Shown here in pieces: positions 35,801 through 49,703 of a stretch of 64,000 nucleotides of DNA (position 1 is its first letter; the number at the start of each line of letters is the position of its first letter). Made by a program: the position numbers and the translations under genes. The stretch comes from Centropus unirufus (lineage: Eukaryota > Chordata > Aves > Cuculiformes > Centropidae): the NCBI GenBank assembly GCA_013397695.1, contig VYZI01000422.1, forward strand, positions 549,363 to 613,362. Reading direction: 5' to 3'. Under the pieces are notes generated by a model. That model worked only from the letters and a program-made list of their open reading frames with translations, was not told where the DNA came from and did not search any database.

Positions 35801-37884
35801 CACTCAGCTGGGAACACAAAATTATTTGTCCGATGTGTCACTCAATGTATAGCAAGTAGCTTGAAATGGCTTCTATTGAAAAAGCAATTACCTTCCCAGC
35901 AGCAAAAATAAAAAAGGATGCAGATGTCATGGCCTTTTTTCTAGGAAAACTGCTTAGTGACACAGGATACATACATAAAAGATAAATAAGTCTATTTTAC
36001 AACCTTGTATACTGGACTTTCCACATTTCAGAATTGTTGCTCCAGAGGAGCTTTTCTGTGTGTGTGGGCGTACATGTGTGGGTGTGCGTGAGAATCAAAG
36101 GAACATGATGTCCTTTGCTTTAATAGTTTATTTTATGTTATTGCTTTGTGTTTTGCAGTCCCTCTAGCCAATCTGCCTTTATGAACTGAAGAGAATAGGA
36201 GCCAAGGGCCTAATATTACAGTAAATTAGGCACTGAATTTCTACTTGGGTGATTTAGTTTTGAATTTACCCTTTATTCTAACTAGATAATGTACAGAGAT
36301 ATCATATTGGGAGTTAGGAGATTCACCCCTTCCCTCAGCAACAAGAAGATGGTAGTCAAGGAGTGAAGACGAATACTTCTCTTTCAAACTCTGCTCCGGT
36401 CACTTGGGATATTTCTCCAAATGTTATATTGCCTGCCTTGGACATTCAGGGGTCTAGTTGCTAGGGCTACTGGGATTTTTAATTGTGATTAGAGCAGGAT
36501 TATTTCTATCCATAGAGAGGAAATATGCAGTGGATCTTTATGTTAGCAGTCTCAAGAAAAATAGTTAATCTTTGATACTATTTTTTCTACCTTTGCTAAA
36601 AGCAAAACAGGTTAGCAGAGAGGAAATTCACAGACTTTATCTTTTCCTTTTTCACAGTTTATGAGATACTGTATTGGAAATATGATCAAATTAGAAAGCT
36701 TCTGTTACTTTCTCAGCAAATGTAGTAACATGTTTATGGGTTGAATTTATCCAGATTCCATGGAATATAGGCATTTTAAGGAAAATTGTGATCTGATACT
36801 ACTGAGAGGGTTGGGACTAATCCTCTGAATAGTTGCCTCTTTTTTGATAGTGCAAATATTGTAAAATCACCTATGTAAAAAATTCACTACTTTTGATTTT
36901 ACACTCTCATTATGGATCCAGATTCAACATTTCACAATTAATTGCCATGATTATTTCACATAAAAATTGCTAAGGCTTTTTATATTCTCACCCCCAGTCC
37001 TTACCACTAGAGGTTGTGTCAACAGGAGGTTTAATTTTATGACATTCCCAGGAGCTGCAATAATGTGTTTCTGATGGGATGACCAGTGAGCTTGGTTGAA
37101 AGGGTTGCGCCATCATCCCATTTAACTGGTGAAAGCTCTCAACTGCACTCTCACAAGCACAGTCCCAAACTGAAAGCTAATTGCCTAGGACCTGCTCGAG
37201 GAAATCATCCTGGAACTCCAGAGAATGCCTTAAGGACATGGATGTTTGGGCTTTTCCTTCTTTCCAACTTAATTATGTTGGTAAGGCTTTCTGTTGTGGT
37301 GTTTATTTCCTGTTCAGAAGCCAAGCTATTTGTATTATCCTCAGTGAAGAATTACATCATATGTGAAGTTGGCAACCCAAAGGAGGAGTTTCTTTGTGGC
37401 TCCTTTATGGCTACAGTTGCTTTGATCAAACACAGAAAATTGCAATAAAATATAATGACCAGGCAGCTGACATGGAAACTGCTGCTTTTTATACCAAATC
37501 AGTATTTCCCTGTCAACTCAAGTTTGCCTGTCTGCTCTCAGTATCCATGCCGTATCTCCTGTTACCTTGGTTTCTTCTTTGGAAGCAGGTACTGCCTTGT
37601 TTCAGTATGCATATGGTGGTTGCTGTACTTCTGCTGAGAATACAAACAGTTCATAACAGAAAAGACTGCGGTGACTTGCTCAACATGCTGTTTAGATTGC
37701 CATGAGATTACAAATGTACAGCCACACCTGAAAAAAATAATGTCATATATTTAAAGCTTTTCTTAAAACCAATTATTTTTCCAGAATCTTGTTGATTGAA
37801 GCTTTAAAGGTCAGGGGATTTATGATGGGTTATTTATTCAGGGATGAACAGGAGCTAAAATTGCAAAGAAGGCATGCTATGTGC
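23831..37884. other. Gene desert, no supported exon
   Basis: About 14 kb of AT-rich intergenic DNA. Several plus-strand open frames of 70-160 codons occur (25024-25335, 34899-35381, 37086-37448), but I recognise no domain in any of them. No young transposon was recognised. Confidence 0.5.
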
Positions 37885-38325
37885 TGAGCCACTTTAGGAG
37901 GAAGTTGGCCAACAGATCAAGGGAAGGCATCATACCCCTTTCTTCAGCACTTACGAAGCTACTACTAGGACACTGGGGTTAAGGATTGATGTGGACAAAG
38001 TGAAGAAGGCCCAGTGAAGTGCTACCAAGATGGCTGGGTTCTGGACCACCTGCTGTATGAAGGCAGACTGTGGGAGGACCTCATAGCAGCCCGCAGCAGT
38101 TAGATGATCGGTTATGAAGATAATGGAGCCGAATCCCTTTAGATAGTTTACAATGATATTAAAAGTGGCAAGAGCCACAAGATTGTGGTGGTTGACTTTC
38201 AGGTTGAACATTAGAGAGCTCTGCTTCACCAGGAGGGCAGGGCAGCACTGGAACAGGTGCCCAGAGAGGTTTGTGATATACATGCTTGAAGATTTTAGAG
38301 GCTGGACTAGACAAAGCCACAGATG
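37885..38325 (+). mobile_element. Old, strongly diverged CR1 fragment
   Basis: Scattered CR1 landmarks in the right order: 'AGGAAGTTGGCCAACAGATC', 'AAGATGGCTGGGTTCTGGAC', 'GGAGGACCTCATAGCAGCCC', 'CTTTCAGGTTGAACATTAG', 'CACTGGAACAGGTGCCCAGA' and 'AGAGGCTGGACTAGACAA'. Many small gaps separate them, so the copy is much older than the other CR1 elements in the window. Confidence 0.75.
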
Positions 38326-41300
38326 AGCTGATTGAGTTCTGATGAAAGATTTTCTTCACATAGTAGGTGCATGGAATGACATCCAGGTGCCTTTGAGCCA
38401 ACACTTCTGCAATGCTGTCGCTTTGTATCTATACCTACATCATATTTCTGGCAATGGATCTCATCTTGGAAACCCAGAATACTGTTAAGACCTGGCACCT
38501 AGAACCCACAATGCTCTATAAAATCAGGCTGTCTGTCGATTTAATTTGTCCTGTGACAACTAATTTTGGGGTCTTTGTAGGGGGAACTCGTGGGCTCCTC
38601 GTAGGACATTGGCCATATGCTGCCGCTGAAAAGGCAGGAGCAGGCTTTATAGTGTGCCATGGTCTGCTCATGTAGCAGGGAAGTGCAGTGCCACCTGAAA
38701 GCACAGGGCACAATCGGGACCTCTTTTCAAGAAACATGAGCTGCATGGTCCACTTACAAAGGTATGAAGGAATTTCACTAGTGCTGCTCATTTCGTACTA
38801 GAGGTATGAAATCTTTTCTGTATGACTAGGATATTTTTAGCGTGGAAAAGGTGACTGTGGTGTGGAGAGAGAGAGGACAGAAATATGAACGTCATGGAGA
38901 AGGTGAAGAGAGGTTAACTGACTGTTCACTATGTTGCAAAGCAAGGACTGAGAAGATATGAAATAACACTAATGAGTAGTTATCTTAAAACAATCAAATT
39001 CTGGTAGCTCTTTGTACGATGTGTAGTTTCTGGGGTAACTGGGGACCTCTCTGCCACGGATATTGCAGGTGAGAAAGTTTTACGTAAGCTCAAAAGGTAC
39101 TGAATGGAAGAAAAAAGCCATTGAGTCCTGCTGAGTACAAGTAAATTTTTGGCTCTGGAAGTCTTGAACTCCAGACTACTGGAACACTGAAGATTATATG
39201 AAGGAATTATCATGATATGCTTGCTGTCCCTAGGCATCGTGGTGGCTACCCTTTGAGACAGGATACTGGGTTAGTTGGGCTGCCAGTCTGACTGTCTACA
39301 CTCACACTGAAAGAGAACCACAGCATTGTGTGCTGTGGCTGCGGTGCAGCAGTGAAGACACGGGAAAGAACAGAGTCTGGCAAAGGGCTGAAGTGCATGG
39401 TCAGAAGACTCAATTTTTTGAGATTTGAATAGCAACAGGCAATAAAAAAAGCTTCCAAATGCTTATGTGATGGTGAAATGTTCTGTATTTGTGAAGCCAG
39501 GAAAGGAAAAGAGAACAGATGGCAGAACCTTAGTGATCCCTAGTGCCGCAAATCTAGTGGTGGTGCTGTTCCAGTATCCAGGACATCAGGGAGATGAAAC
39601 AATCCCACTTTTTATTTTTTTTTGCAGAGGATCAGCTGTGGAGTGCTGAGAATGCTTGGGGCACAGACACCTGGGTTCACAGTGATCTTATAGCTTTTAT
39701 AGGCTTGAATGGAGGCTAGATCCAACACCTAGTGCAATATTTACTCATTCATTATCACTGGCATTGTTTCATTTTCTAGTCAATTCAGCTGAAGCAAGCC
39801 TACTCATCCATGCATGTCAGCAGTCTGAGATCAGGCTAAGTAGACTGTCTCAGGTCATGCCAGTATTACTGAATTCAGAAGCACTTTCCGTATCCTGGCT
39901 CCAGGTGGATCCTCAGACCCCATCCCACCTCCTGTGGTATCAGGTTTGCACCAAATCCTCCTCATTCAAACCTCTTAATCCTTCTGTGGAAGTATGGGAA
40001 AACCCAAAACATAAGCTATAACCTAAACAGCCATAATGTGTGAAGGAAAATGAACGAGAATGAGGAAAAGGCCCATACAAAAGTCCTATCACCATCTACT
40101 GAAGGAAGATGAAGACTGCCTCTGAGACGAACTTCTGAAGACATATACATACCTACAGTGGCATCCATGCTTCCCGTCTCTGCTGGTAGCTGGCAATGGA
40201 CACTGATGGAGGATAGGGTTTTTTAACAGGCTGTTTGAGTCTAATGCCCAGAATGTGCTGAACATGAGGCTGGAACCTTGTGATGAGGGTCAGCCCTCAG
40301 TGGTGACCAGGAACCTGGAATGCCAATCTTCAATGGATGGTTGTAAAATGGTTGAGGCCCATGGCATGTGTCTCCTCCACAGAGATTTCACAGCACAGTG
40401 TTGTGAGGCAAATAAGGAACAATCATCAAATTCCTCAGGGCTGCTTTTTTTTCCTTCCAGACATCAACAGGGGGACAAAGGCAAAATAGTTGTATTTTGC
40501 ATCTCACGTTGGAAAGCTAGTCTATGCATGGCTGCCTTGAATGAGTTTCTTTTAATTTTTTATGTCATTTAAATGTTTGTGTTTTAGTTCATTACAAATC
40601 TTAAAACAGGACTCTTAAATAAAAAGTACGATTTTATCCAGTGACCTACAAAATGTAGTTGCTGCCTTTCCAGACTTTCTGTTTAAAAATGAATGATCAG
40701 AGTCATCCAACAGTAAAACTATTCTATTAAAAAAGAGATAATTTTTTGAAAACGTGCACCAAGGAAACTCACAGTACTGCTCAGAAATAAAATAAGCCAC
40801 CTGTTTTGAGAACAGCAGTAAAAATTGTAATTTGCAGTACATCGTGCATCTCGTCCCATAAGTCTCCTTGAGGTTTTTGCTGCAGTACACACAGCAGCTC
40901 CCTCCTGGCTCTTCAGCAAGCCTCTGTCACCTGAACAAGAAGGTTCTCAGGGTTTCTCCTGCTGTAGCTCCTGTGTGATCCAGTTATCCTGTATCCCCCA
41001 GCCTGCCAATGAGGGCTGTTCCCTCTCTGCAGCTGCACGCTGCCCTGGCGGGAGGCACAACTCCCAGGGCTGGTCTGAACTGTGCTTCTCACCAGGGAAG
41101 GATTGATATCTTTTCATAAACCAAAAGCCAGACACCAAAACAATCCTCTCCAATATTTATGCGGGAGCGAGTAAGCCCCAGCAGCACAACAGGGCAGAGG
41201 AAGCTCGGTCTTCGTGCATGGACAGCTTTCCCTCTGAACACTGAGTGTGGACCACAGCTACTCTACTTGAGGTCCACCACCAGCCCCAGCCCCTTCTCCA

Positions 41301-41589
41301 GCGCTTCAGCAAGCTATGGCAGCATCTTCCAGCCCTTCGTGGACTTGGGACCAAGCAAAACTTGGCTTGTTTTCCTGCACAGCCCCGCAGGGGAGTGAGG
41401 CAGCAGTGCTGGAAAGCAGCATCTTTGCTACCAGCCCAAGCCCTGGCTCACTCTGCATCAAACAGGTTTCCTCTAGCCCCTGGTGAAGCGCTGCATATGT
41501 TTCGGCATGCTCCCAGCACCCCTGCTTGAAGAGGAGAGCAGTGCAAGGCCATCTGTGCTTTCTCTGCTATTAAGGGATCAGCAGCTGGC
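38326..41589. other. Intergenic, nothing supported
   Basis: No recognisable gene or repeat. 41160-41540 is moderately GC-rich with overlapping open frames of 65-94 codons, but CpG density is well below that of the island at 19.6-20.1 kb. Confidence 0.45.
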
Positions 41590-41765
41590 CACGTCAGCTC
41601 TGCCTGCTCTAATAAATTAAGCGGTGCCAGGGCGCATCACTGGGCTTGATTATTTATAGTGTTAAATTATTGAAATGCCCCCTGGCTTGCTTTTGGCCAA
41701 GTGATGCTCTCCCAAATGATTCTCAAGCACAGTTCAGAAGTTAGATTAGGCCAGGGGCTGCTCCT
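41590..41765. promoter_or_regulatory. Candidate conserved non-coding element
   Basis: The block mixes clustered AT-rich homeodomain-like cores (TAATAAATTAA, TGATTATTTATAG, TTAAATTATTG) with GC-richer spacers and lacks repeats or coding frames. This texture is typical of vertebrate enhancers in gene deserts. It is a guess from composition only; conservation was not tested. Confidence 0.25.
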
Positions 41766-44700
41766 GAGCGTGGCATAGCTGCAGCCACCCTATTTTACAG
41801 GGTAGGGGAGTTTAATAGTATGGATGCAAGCTGTTCCATACCACTCGGTCTTAGTGTCAAGGAGCAGCTTCAGGCATGCTTCCTTCAGCAGCATGGGCAT
41901 AGTTTTTGGGTGCAAGCCTCCTTCATGCCATCAGAGTGGCATGAGCTTAAAAATCCATTCTTTTTCTTGAAAAAGAAATCCATCTCATACAAACAATTGT
42001 GCATTTTTTGTCTTTTTTTTTTTCCTGAAATATGTGGCCTCTTCACCTTGTCTGAATACATTCTTTTTATGTAGTTACTCATATTAATATGCTTTTTTAA
42101 GAGTCACATAGAGGCATTCTATTTTGCTCTTAGTGTTTTAGAAGGTCTCTTCAAGGATGGAAATGGAAGTGCTAAAGCTGTAAAAAGAGTTTGAGTGTTT
42201 TCTTCCAGCTTGGTAGAAAAATTAATAAATAATAACTCCCTGAAAAGCCTGTTCAAACACATTATGTATCCATATACTCACATTAACTATATATGCATAC
42301 ACACATAACATTCAATAACTAACTTTCCTTTAAAGACGAAAAACATCTTATGATCTCAATATTCTCATGAACACCTGAATGTCCTTACAGATGGTCACAA
42401 CTCTAAGTTTTTCTTGGATTTTCTCCTGGTCATTTTTTTCTCGGTTAATTACTTTTTCCAATGTATTCAGTTTTCCTCTGCAACACAGATATTTTTATAA
42501 AGAGTAGATTTAATTTATTCTCTGTGGAATCAAGCCAAATGTTCAAGCTCTGCTTTCTTGGTTACTGTTTGAAGTGTGATATTAGCTGTGAAAACTGAAG
42601 ACTTTAACACCCACTGTTTCTTGGACAACCTCAGTATCTTCCTGTATTCTGATCTAGAGACTATCAAGTAAGAGAAAACAGCTCTGCTTGTATCCTTACT
42701 CCCAGCTGGAGACACAGAAGCATGCATTTTGGGGCTGTAAATATTTTGATGGGACTTTCATCCTTATTTTAGGCTCACATTTAGAAAACATTCAACAATG
42801 GGAGACGCTGCACATTCTCAAGTCACAGCTGAGCATGCCCATGATATTCCTATCTAAGCCTCTTGTTCTGCCTTGACAGAGGAAAAACTTCATATCACCC
42901 ACCCAATGAAGTAATTAAATGACGGACATGACCTCAGTTCCAGTTTGCTACATCCCCATAGAATAAACATGTGTCTGAATAACAATCCTGGAATGGGAGA
43001 GATCACTTTACCATTTGCTTCAATTTTATCTCGGTTCAGTTGAGAAGAGAGAGGCTTTTAAACTTACACTCTTGATTTTTGAGTTCATCAGCAGGTAAAA
43101 ATAAGAGTTTTCAACAGCCTTCTGATTTTGGCAGGAAGAATGATTCCATCACATGGATGGAACCCAATTTCTAATTTTAGCTTTAGGGCTTTAATTATTT
43201 TCTGTGATGTCATAGATCTTGCTTTCACTATGAGACCAATATTTGAAACCTTCAGAAACGTCCAGTTGTAGAATGGAGTGCTTGGGGAAAAAAAGACCAA
43301 AACCAACAACGAACCAAAACCCAGAGTTTGCTTCAATTTTTGAGTCATGCTGTGGAAAAAAAAAGTTATGCTCTATTGACAAAGGGGAAATACTGAGAAA
43401 GGAAACAGAGACAGAAGGTAGAACAGATTAGGAAGGAGTAATGCTCAACAGAAACCAATGAAGTCAAATAATATGTTAATGTAGTTTGAGGGACTTTTCT
43501 GTTTTAAAGCCTTTAGAAATCTGCATGATATACTCACTTATTCTCACAAATTATAACACAGTTATCAGTTATATAATTTATACAAGAGATCAGTCCCAAA
43601 TTCACTATGCCCTTCATAGTTTTCCTGCAACTAATTCAACTCATTTGGGCTCAGTGAAAAGTATCATTAAAAAAAAAATTCAGTCTTTGAATGATGGGAA
43701 AGGGAAACCTCTGGATGCAATGTGACTAAAGCACCTTCTATCATTTGGCTGAGGCAGAAAGTCCTTCAAAATGATTACTTCCTTTGTCTCTCAATTAGTA
43801 CTCAGAGCACAACCTGCAAAATGGTGGGAAACATGAACTAAACGTTGAGGTAAGACAATAAAAGACATAGCCCGCACTCATGACTTTTGATCATTTGCAG
43901 TTTTGCAGGATGAACTACATGTCTGAGAGTTATTGTCTGTAACATGTTACATTGGTATTGTGAATTTGAATTTGAGAGATCTAGTCGAGTGTTCAGAGAG
44001 ACGAAAGTAGGATTCAGATATTTTTCATAGAAAGATGACAGCCAGGCTACTTGTGCCAAAGTAGAATGCCAAAACCAACATCACCGTCAATCAAATCAGT
44101 TGATTGATGGTTCCCTGCTTGATGTGGTTTTGGTATTTCTCCTTTAAGAACTGTATCATCTGCCCTGTCTGGGCCACTAGGCTGGTGCTGCTGGTCTCAG
44201 GTACTTGCAAAGCAAATTTGTCTGATGCGCCAGCTATGGTGTCTAGGTCCTTTTGGATTGCACTTGAGAATAAAGGAGCCCATCAGCTACAATGGAGAAA
44301 TGGCAAAGTGAAAGCTAATACCATCTTAATAACTACCAAACATGACTCCTTTGGGGAAGTACCCAAGAACAAAGAATAATACACTTTAAAGAATAGCTGA
44401 TTGTAATACTTTAGTGGTTTGGTCTAGAAATAAAGTCTATAATAAATATAAAAAGATTTTCTATATGGTTTCTAGTGACTAGAGGGAAAGAAATGATTAT
44501 GTGTATATACAGCATCAGTGGCAAATTTAGAGTGATATCTTTCATTAAACTTGCAACTACTCGGGCACGATGAAAGGAAATATATATGATACCAGTAATT
44601 TTCAAGTGTACATTGTGATTTTTATTAGCATAGCTATAGAATTGACAACTTTCAAGATGAAAAATCCTGACTAAATTACCCAAGCCTATGAGACTGGCTT

Positions 44701-45652
44701 GCAGATAATGGTATCTTAGCTGCACTTGAATTTTTTTTTTATCATCTGAAACCATTCAGGAACACAGTTTTTGAGTCTCCCAATAGCCCCAAAAATTTGA
44801 TTTTTCATCCTTATGTAACAAGTTCGCTGTAGTGTCAGATGTTGTAAAATTCATGATAAAGTTGGGATACTTACATCCCTCAGAATGAGATGTGCTGATG
44901 ACAGTGCTGGGATGCAAGATAGAATTATATCACATTCCCATGGTGCTCTTTTTAGAGTTCTAATATACACAGGGGGACTGACCAAGCGCTTTCCAGCTGA
45001 ACATCTCAAACAGACAAGGAAGGTCATTCTCCGAACGGCTATAGAATTTGTGTTTCTTCTAAAAAAGTCCCTTACAAATATAGGCCTAGTTCTGCCAGCT
45101 GTCAGCAGGGTCACATCCAAGGATAAACCAGGGGCAGAACAAACAACCTACGTGATTTTGTCTCAGTGGCATATCATCTGACGTGTCACTTATCATGGTG
45201 AATTATTAATGTTGCAGCCCACAACAAAACAGCGCAGGGTAGAATATTCGATCTCAGAAGGCAAGATTTGGTTCAGTGTCAGTATTCTCTTGGGAACAGA
45301 GGTTGCAAAAGCTAGGGCCAAGCTGTTAATGAATTGGCAGGCACTTGGATTTACCAACGAGCCTAATTATATTCTAGTTTCTGAGCTTGTCTTCTGTGGT
45401 CACTTCATCTATTCTCTTTTCCTGATGGTGGCATATAGAGCTAGATACAAAACAGCATAGCATAATTCATGCAGTTTATTGACATGGCTTACATTAAAAC
45501 TATCCTTTTCTTTGGTGTGATTAGAAAGCACAGATGCTGCAGTAACAATTTACTGAACTAAAAAATCTTCCCAATAATTTCATTCCCAACAAATGATGCT
45601 GAAAGCTACTTGCTTTATGTACTGCATTTCTGTTTTGAACATTTTTCCTCAG
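41766..45652. other. Intergenic, nothing supported
   Basis: AT-rich DNA with no recognised gene or transposon. Both strands are open over 44851-45181, but the products match nothing I know. Confidence 0.45.
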
Positions 45653-45786
45653 AGAATAATATGGTTGAAGAGGACTTCACAGAACATGCAAATGGTGCAT
45701 CTATGATAGCCATTCCCAAACTCAGTGACCAAAAAGAATATGAGACTATCTCATATGAAGTGGACCCAGCTGATACATCAGACTGA
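45653..45786 (+). other. Orphan exon-like open frame
   Basis: A plausible acceptor (GAACATTTTTCCTCAG, AG at 45651-45652) precedes a frame that runs 41 codons from ATG 45661 to TGA 45784. It ends in an acidic, tyrosine-containing tail (KEYETISYEVDPADTSD). This would suit the last exon of a membrane protein's cytoplasmic tail, but I do not recognise it, no neighbouring exon was found and no poly(A) signal follows closely. It may be chance. Confidence 0.15.
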
Positions 45787-48700
45787 ATTTTCTTTTTAAA
45801 TTATAGAGAGCAGCTGCAATATTTTTGTTTAACACAATTTTTCACATTGTAGCAGTTACAGATCTATATGTATCCAGTTATTTCCAGAAAGAAGAGAAAT
45901 TGAACAACAAGCAAATTGCATGCTTTCCCTTTCAACTTGCATGCTTCTCTTTTTCCTGTTATGATCAGAGACTATAAAGAAATAGTTCACTGATATTTTT
46001 GGGAAGTGTAAAAGAAAAGCAAAGCCTTTGATTTCCATGGTGCTTTTGAAAAGTGAAGAGGGAAGTTTTTATGTCTCTATAAGTCAGGCACAGCCACCTA
46101 TAAGTTACTCAACACCATAGATCTGAAGCCTCCACTGAAGGAGTCATCAGAAAATAACATGGAGGCCCCAAAAATTTATGAATCAGTACTAAGGAGCACT
46201 ACCCAATGATCTGAAAAATGCACTTATTCAGTACCTTACTGGGGAGCTTTTATTATAGGTCAGGATCTCAGAGAATTCTGGTTTGCTTGCACTTCCAAAA
46301 CCCCGTGTCATTCTGCATCAGAGCAAGGTACTCTTTGGAGTACTTTGTTGTAGGGAAAGGCATGTGGAGAACTCCAAGAGAGCCAGCAGCCTAGTTATTT
46401 GGCCAGCTGCAGACATGCTGACCTGTAATGTGAGGTCAGGGAATGACAAATAACTGGAACGGCTCGGGAAGAAACATGAGGGCTTTCCCAGTGGAAGTTG
46501 ACCTGAGCAGCTTAGTAGACCAAGAAGAGTATCATGGGGAAAAGGATATGTCTTTAAGGCTACAGCCTTATTTTCTGTACTAACTCTTCTGTATGAACTG
46601 TGGGGTTTGCTTTAACAGTTCTCCTTGGGCTTAGTGTTTAGTGTCCCTGTCCTTAGTTACATCCTCACTGCTTACTATTGCCTTTCTTTGAAATTCATTA
46701 CTTCCTCCCCGCTCAGCAAGTCAGTCCAGTTCAGGATGAGATGGGGCAAGGGACAACATCCCCTTATACTTCTCTCTAAAAAATACTACAAGTTAAATTA
46801 TTTGCCCCTCTGTTGCCACTTTTCCTGCCAGATCTCTGACTCAGTTTATAAAGTGATCCATGACCACTTCATTGGTCGCAGCTTGGCTGTTGTGTGCTGC
46901 AGAGAGTGTAGGATTTCAGTACAGCGGTATTTGTCCAAAGGTTCAGCAAAACTAAAGTATGTCTCACTTCCCATAATACCCTGTCTTGGGTTACCTGGCC
47001 ACTCTTAGCAGCACTGTGTCTCCTCGTTCATGTAATTCTTTTTGCCTGTTGATCAATAGTTATAATTTCAGCCAAAGATTTCTCATCATTAAATGCTGAA
47101 GGACACCACATCTCTGCCTTTTTCTCATTACCCTTGTTTTGTCCCATTTTGTTCTCTTCTATTCCTCTGCCACCTTCATTTTCTGTCTCTCCCTCCTCCT
47201 GCTGAGTTTCCCCTTTCCAAATGCTGCCTGACTTATCAGTGCAGTGTCTGCAGACAACAATACTATTTGGATATACTTTGTTCTTCACAGACACCTCTGC
47301 TGTGATCTTCAGACTAGTCTCCTTGTTGCCTTCTTCCCTGTTGTGCTTGGCAGGCTACAGCAGAACTCCAGCTGGGAGCCAGATTTAAGTTTAACACCAT
47401 GTTTATTCGTTATTCTTTCAGTTTTGGCTGCACCTCTGATGTACTTGCTGTTGTCATTTTATTTTTTTTGCAGCTTTCATGAGCCTAAGAGCTAGGAGTG
47501 GAGTGTTTCCACACAAGAATCCTATTATCCAGTAAATTTTTATATGCCCAGCATGTGTTTGGTGAACAACCTTTCTCTCATATCTTTCCTGGTTTCTCAG
47601 GAACACCTCAGATCTCTACCATACCTAATGTCTTCTGTGTGTGCACTCTGGGAACTGTACTGCCAGAGGGTACAGCAAGTACTGGAGATGCCCACGTGCC
47701 TCTTCTCAAACTGGATGAAGTAAAAATATAAAGGATGTATATGCCGTATAGTATCACTTAGACCCTTATCAAAACCTGCAACTCCCATTGCAATTGATTA
47801 AACCAATTTAAAAAGATGGGTCTAACAACGCAAGTTCTCAATTAAACCTAATCACACCTCCGATCTGTTTCTTGGTAGGTGTGATATATAGGAATTCCAA
47901 GATTGCCCACATTATAATTGGACTCCCATGTGTCTTGTCTCCCCTCTGGCCATAGCTTGCTCCTACATGAGCCATGTACCCCCAAAATCCTTTCATGGGT
48001 GGAATGTAGCTAGTTAGGGCATCTGCTGCTAAGGAGCATGTGACCTCTCAAGTGCATAAACACATACACATGTATGTGTTTGTGTATAAGTAGATATGTG
48101 CAAATATCTCTAAGTGTGTATACTGATGTAATTGATGTGTCCATAGGGACTGAGTGATGCACAGGCAAAGAGAAGCATGAGGGTAGTTTCAGGTAGATGA
48201 CACTGTGGTAATCAGTGATGATAATTCTTTTGTGTGTGTTCCTTTCATCTTTGATGAAGTGCTTACAGAGTATTTAGGTGACTGTGGGTCCAGTTGTTCC
48301 CGGACACTCGGGAAAGGGGCACACATATTTTTTGTGCAGAAGTAACAAATGAGGAAGACATAAAAAAGTTGATATGGGGGTGTAGCAGTCTTTAAATGAT
48401 TGGTAGATATTGAAACCAAGGTCATTAGAATGTTCTGTGGAAAAAGTTGCTGAGAGTTATAATAAGAGCTGCTTTATTTTTAGCACTCTTAATCATCGCT
48501 GGAAAGAGTAGCTTTCTGAAACTGAGCATTTTAGTATAGCTGGTCCAGGCATGGTCATGGCTGGTTGATTTGGAATGATGCTAATCTAAAGAATAAGTTT
48601 ATATTGGTATTGACATTATTGGTAGCAATACTGATATTAACAATAAGAGTAACTTCATTGCAGTACTAAAACATGGGACATTCTCTTCGTGCTTGTGTTA

Positions 48701-49262
48701 CAGCATTTGATGGAGAAATTTTCCTTGTAAAGGGGAATGTAAGAATTTAAATACAAAAACAGCTTTTTAAACCAATGCGACCAAAAAAATTAATGCATGC
48801 ATGTTGCGGTGGTAAAGTAAATGATTAGTAACATAGAGTATAAAACACTTTAAACAGAGATCTGCTTGTAAAATATCGATAATGGAAAGCAATATCAACA
48901 TCCCAACCCTAAGTCTACTGGCTTATTGTTACCTTAGGTGGGATGAATGCTACGTAACAGCAATTATAAAGCTTGCTTTTTATGATCTGCTGGTAAAAAT
49001 GCAGTTAGGAGATGCTGAAGAAATAAACCTGCTTTATTATGCTGAAGCATTTGCTTTTGGTAAAGAACATTTGCTTTTGTGTACACTGATGTAATCTAGT
49101 CACATTTTCCCATTATTCTGTCATTAACAAAAGCAGGACAGGGGCATTGTTTTTTCAAATCCTCACAGCCTGCAAGATATACAAAAAGTAGTGAAGATAA
49201 AGTTTTCATAGAAATGTGTTCCTTACAAGAATTAGATTTAGTTAAAGGTAACTGATCCTGAT
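45787..49262. other. Intergenic, nothing supported
   Basis: No gene or transposon recognised. A short GT/AC-rich stretch (near 48060-48115) is the only visible structure. Confidence 0.45.
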
Positions 49263-49540
49263 CAAGGGATCCTGTCTGTGTCCTCAGGGAGGGCAATTGC
49301 TTGCCAAGGGATCCTCTCTGTGTCCCCAGGGAGGGAAAGTCGTGTTTTGGGGAGTGTGTGAGGGCGCTCGGAATATATATTTTGTGGAGGTTGTGGGAAT
49401 TTGGAGAAGATTTGAGGTGAAAGTTGTAGTTTTGAGGAGTTTGTGGAAGGGATTTGAAGGGGAAGTCGTGTTTTGTGGGCATTTCTAAGTATATTGATGA
49501 AAGCCGTTTTGCAGACATTTTGGGTCAAAATCAAGCACAA
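49263..49540. repeat. Degenerate 42-bp minisatellite
   Basis: 'CAAGGGATCCTGTCTGTGTC' at 49263 recurs as 'CAAGGGATCCTCTCTGTGTC' at 49305, exactly 42 bp on. The following units start near 'AAAGTCGTGTTTTGGGGAGT' (49334), 'AAAGTTGTAGTTTTGAGGAG' (about 49421) and 'GAAGTCGTGTTTTGTGGGC' (about 49463), with spacing of roughly 41-43 bp per unit. This periodicity resembles the 41-42-bp family of avian satellite repeats, but sequence identity to one is not claimed. A minus-strand open frame of 140 codons over the array is a by-product of the repeat. Confidence 0.7.
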
Positions 49541-49703
49541 GGAGGAAGGAGAGAGTAGAAGGAAGGTAGGAGAGAGAGAGAGGAAGGGGAAAAGGGGAGG
49601 GGAAGGGAGGAGAGGAGAGGAGAGGGGAGGGGAGGGGAGGGGAGGCGAGGCGAGGCGAGGAGAAGGAGAGGAGAAGGAGAGGAGAAGGAGAGGAGAGGGA
49701 GAG
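49541..49703. repeat. Purine-only tract, GGAGA/GGGGA repeats
   Basis: About 160 bp almost entirely of A and G on the plus strand, with blocks of GGGGA, GGCGA and GGAGAAGGAGA. Long mirror-like purine runs of this type can form triplex DNA. It follows directly on the 42-bp array. Confidence 0.95.
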
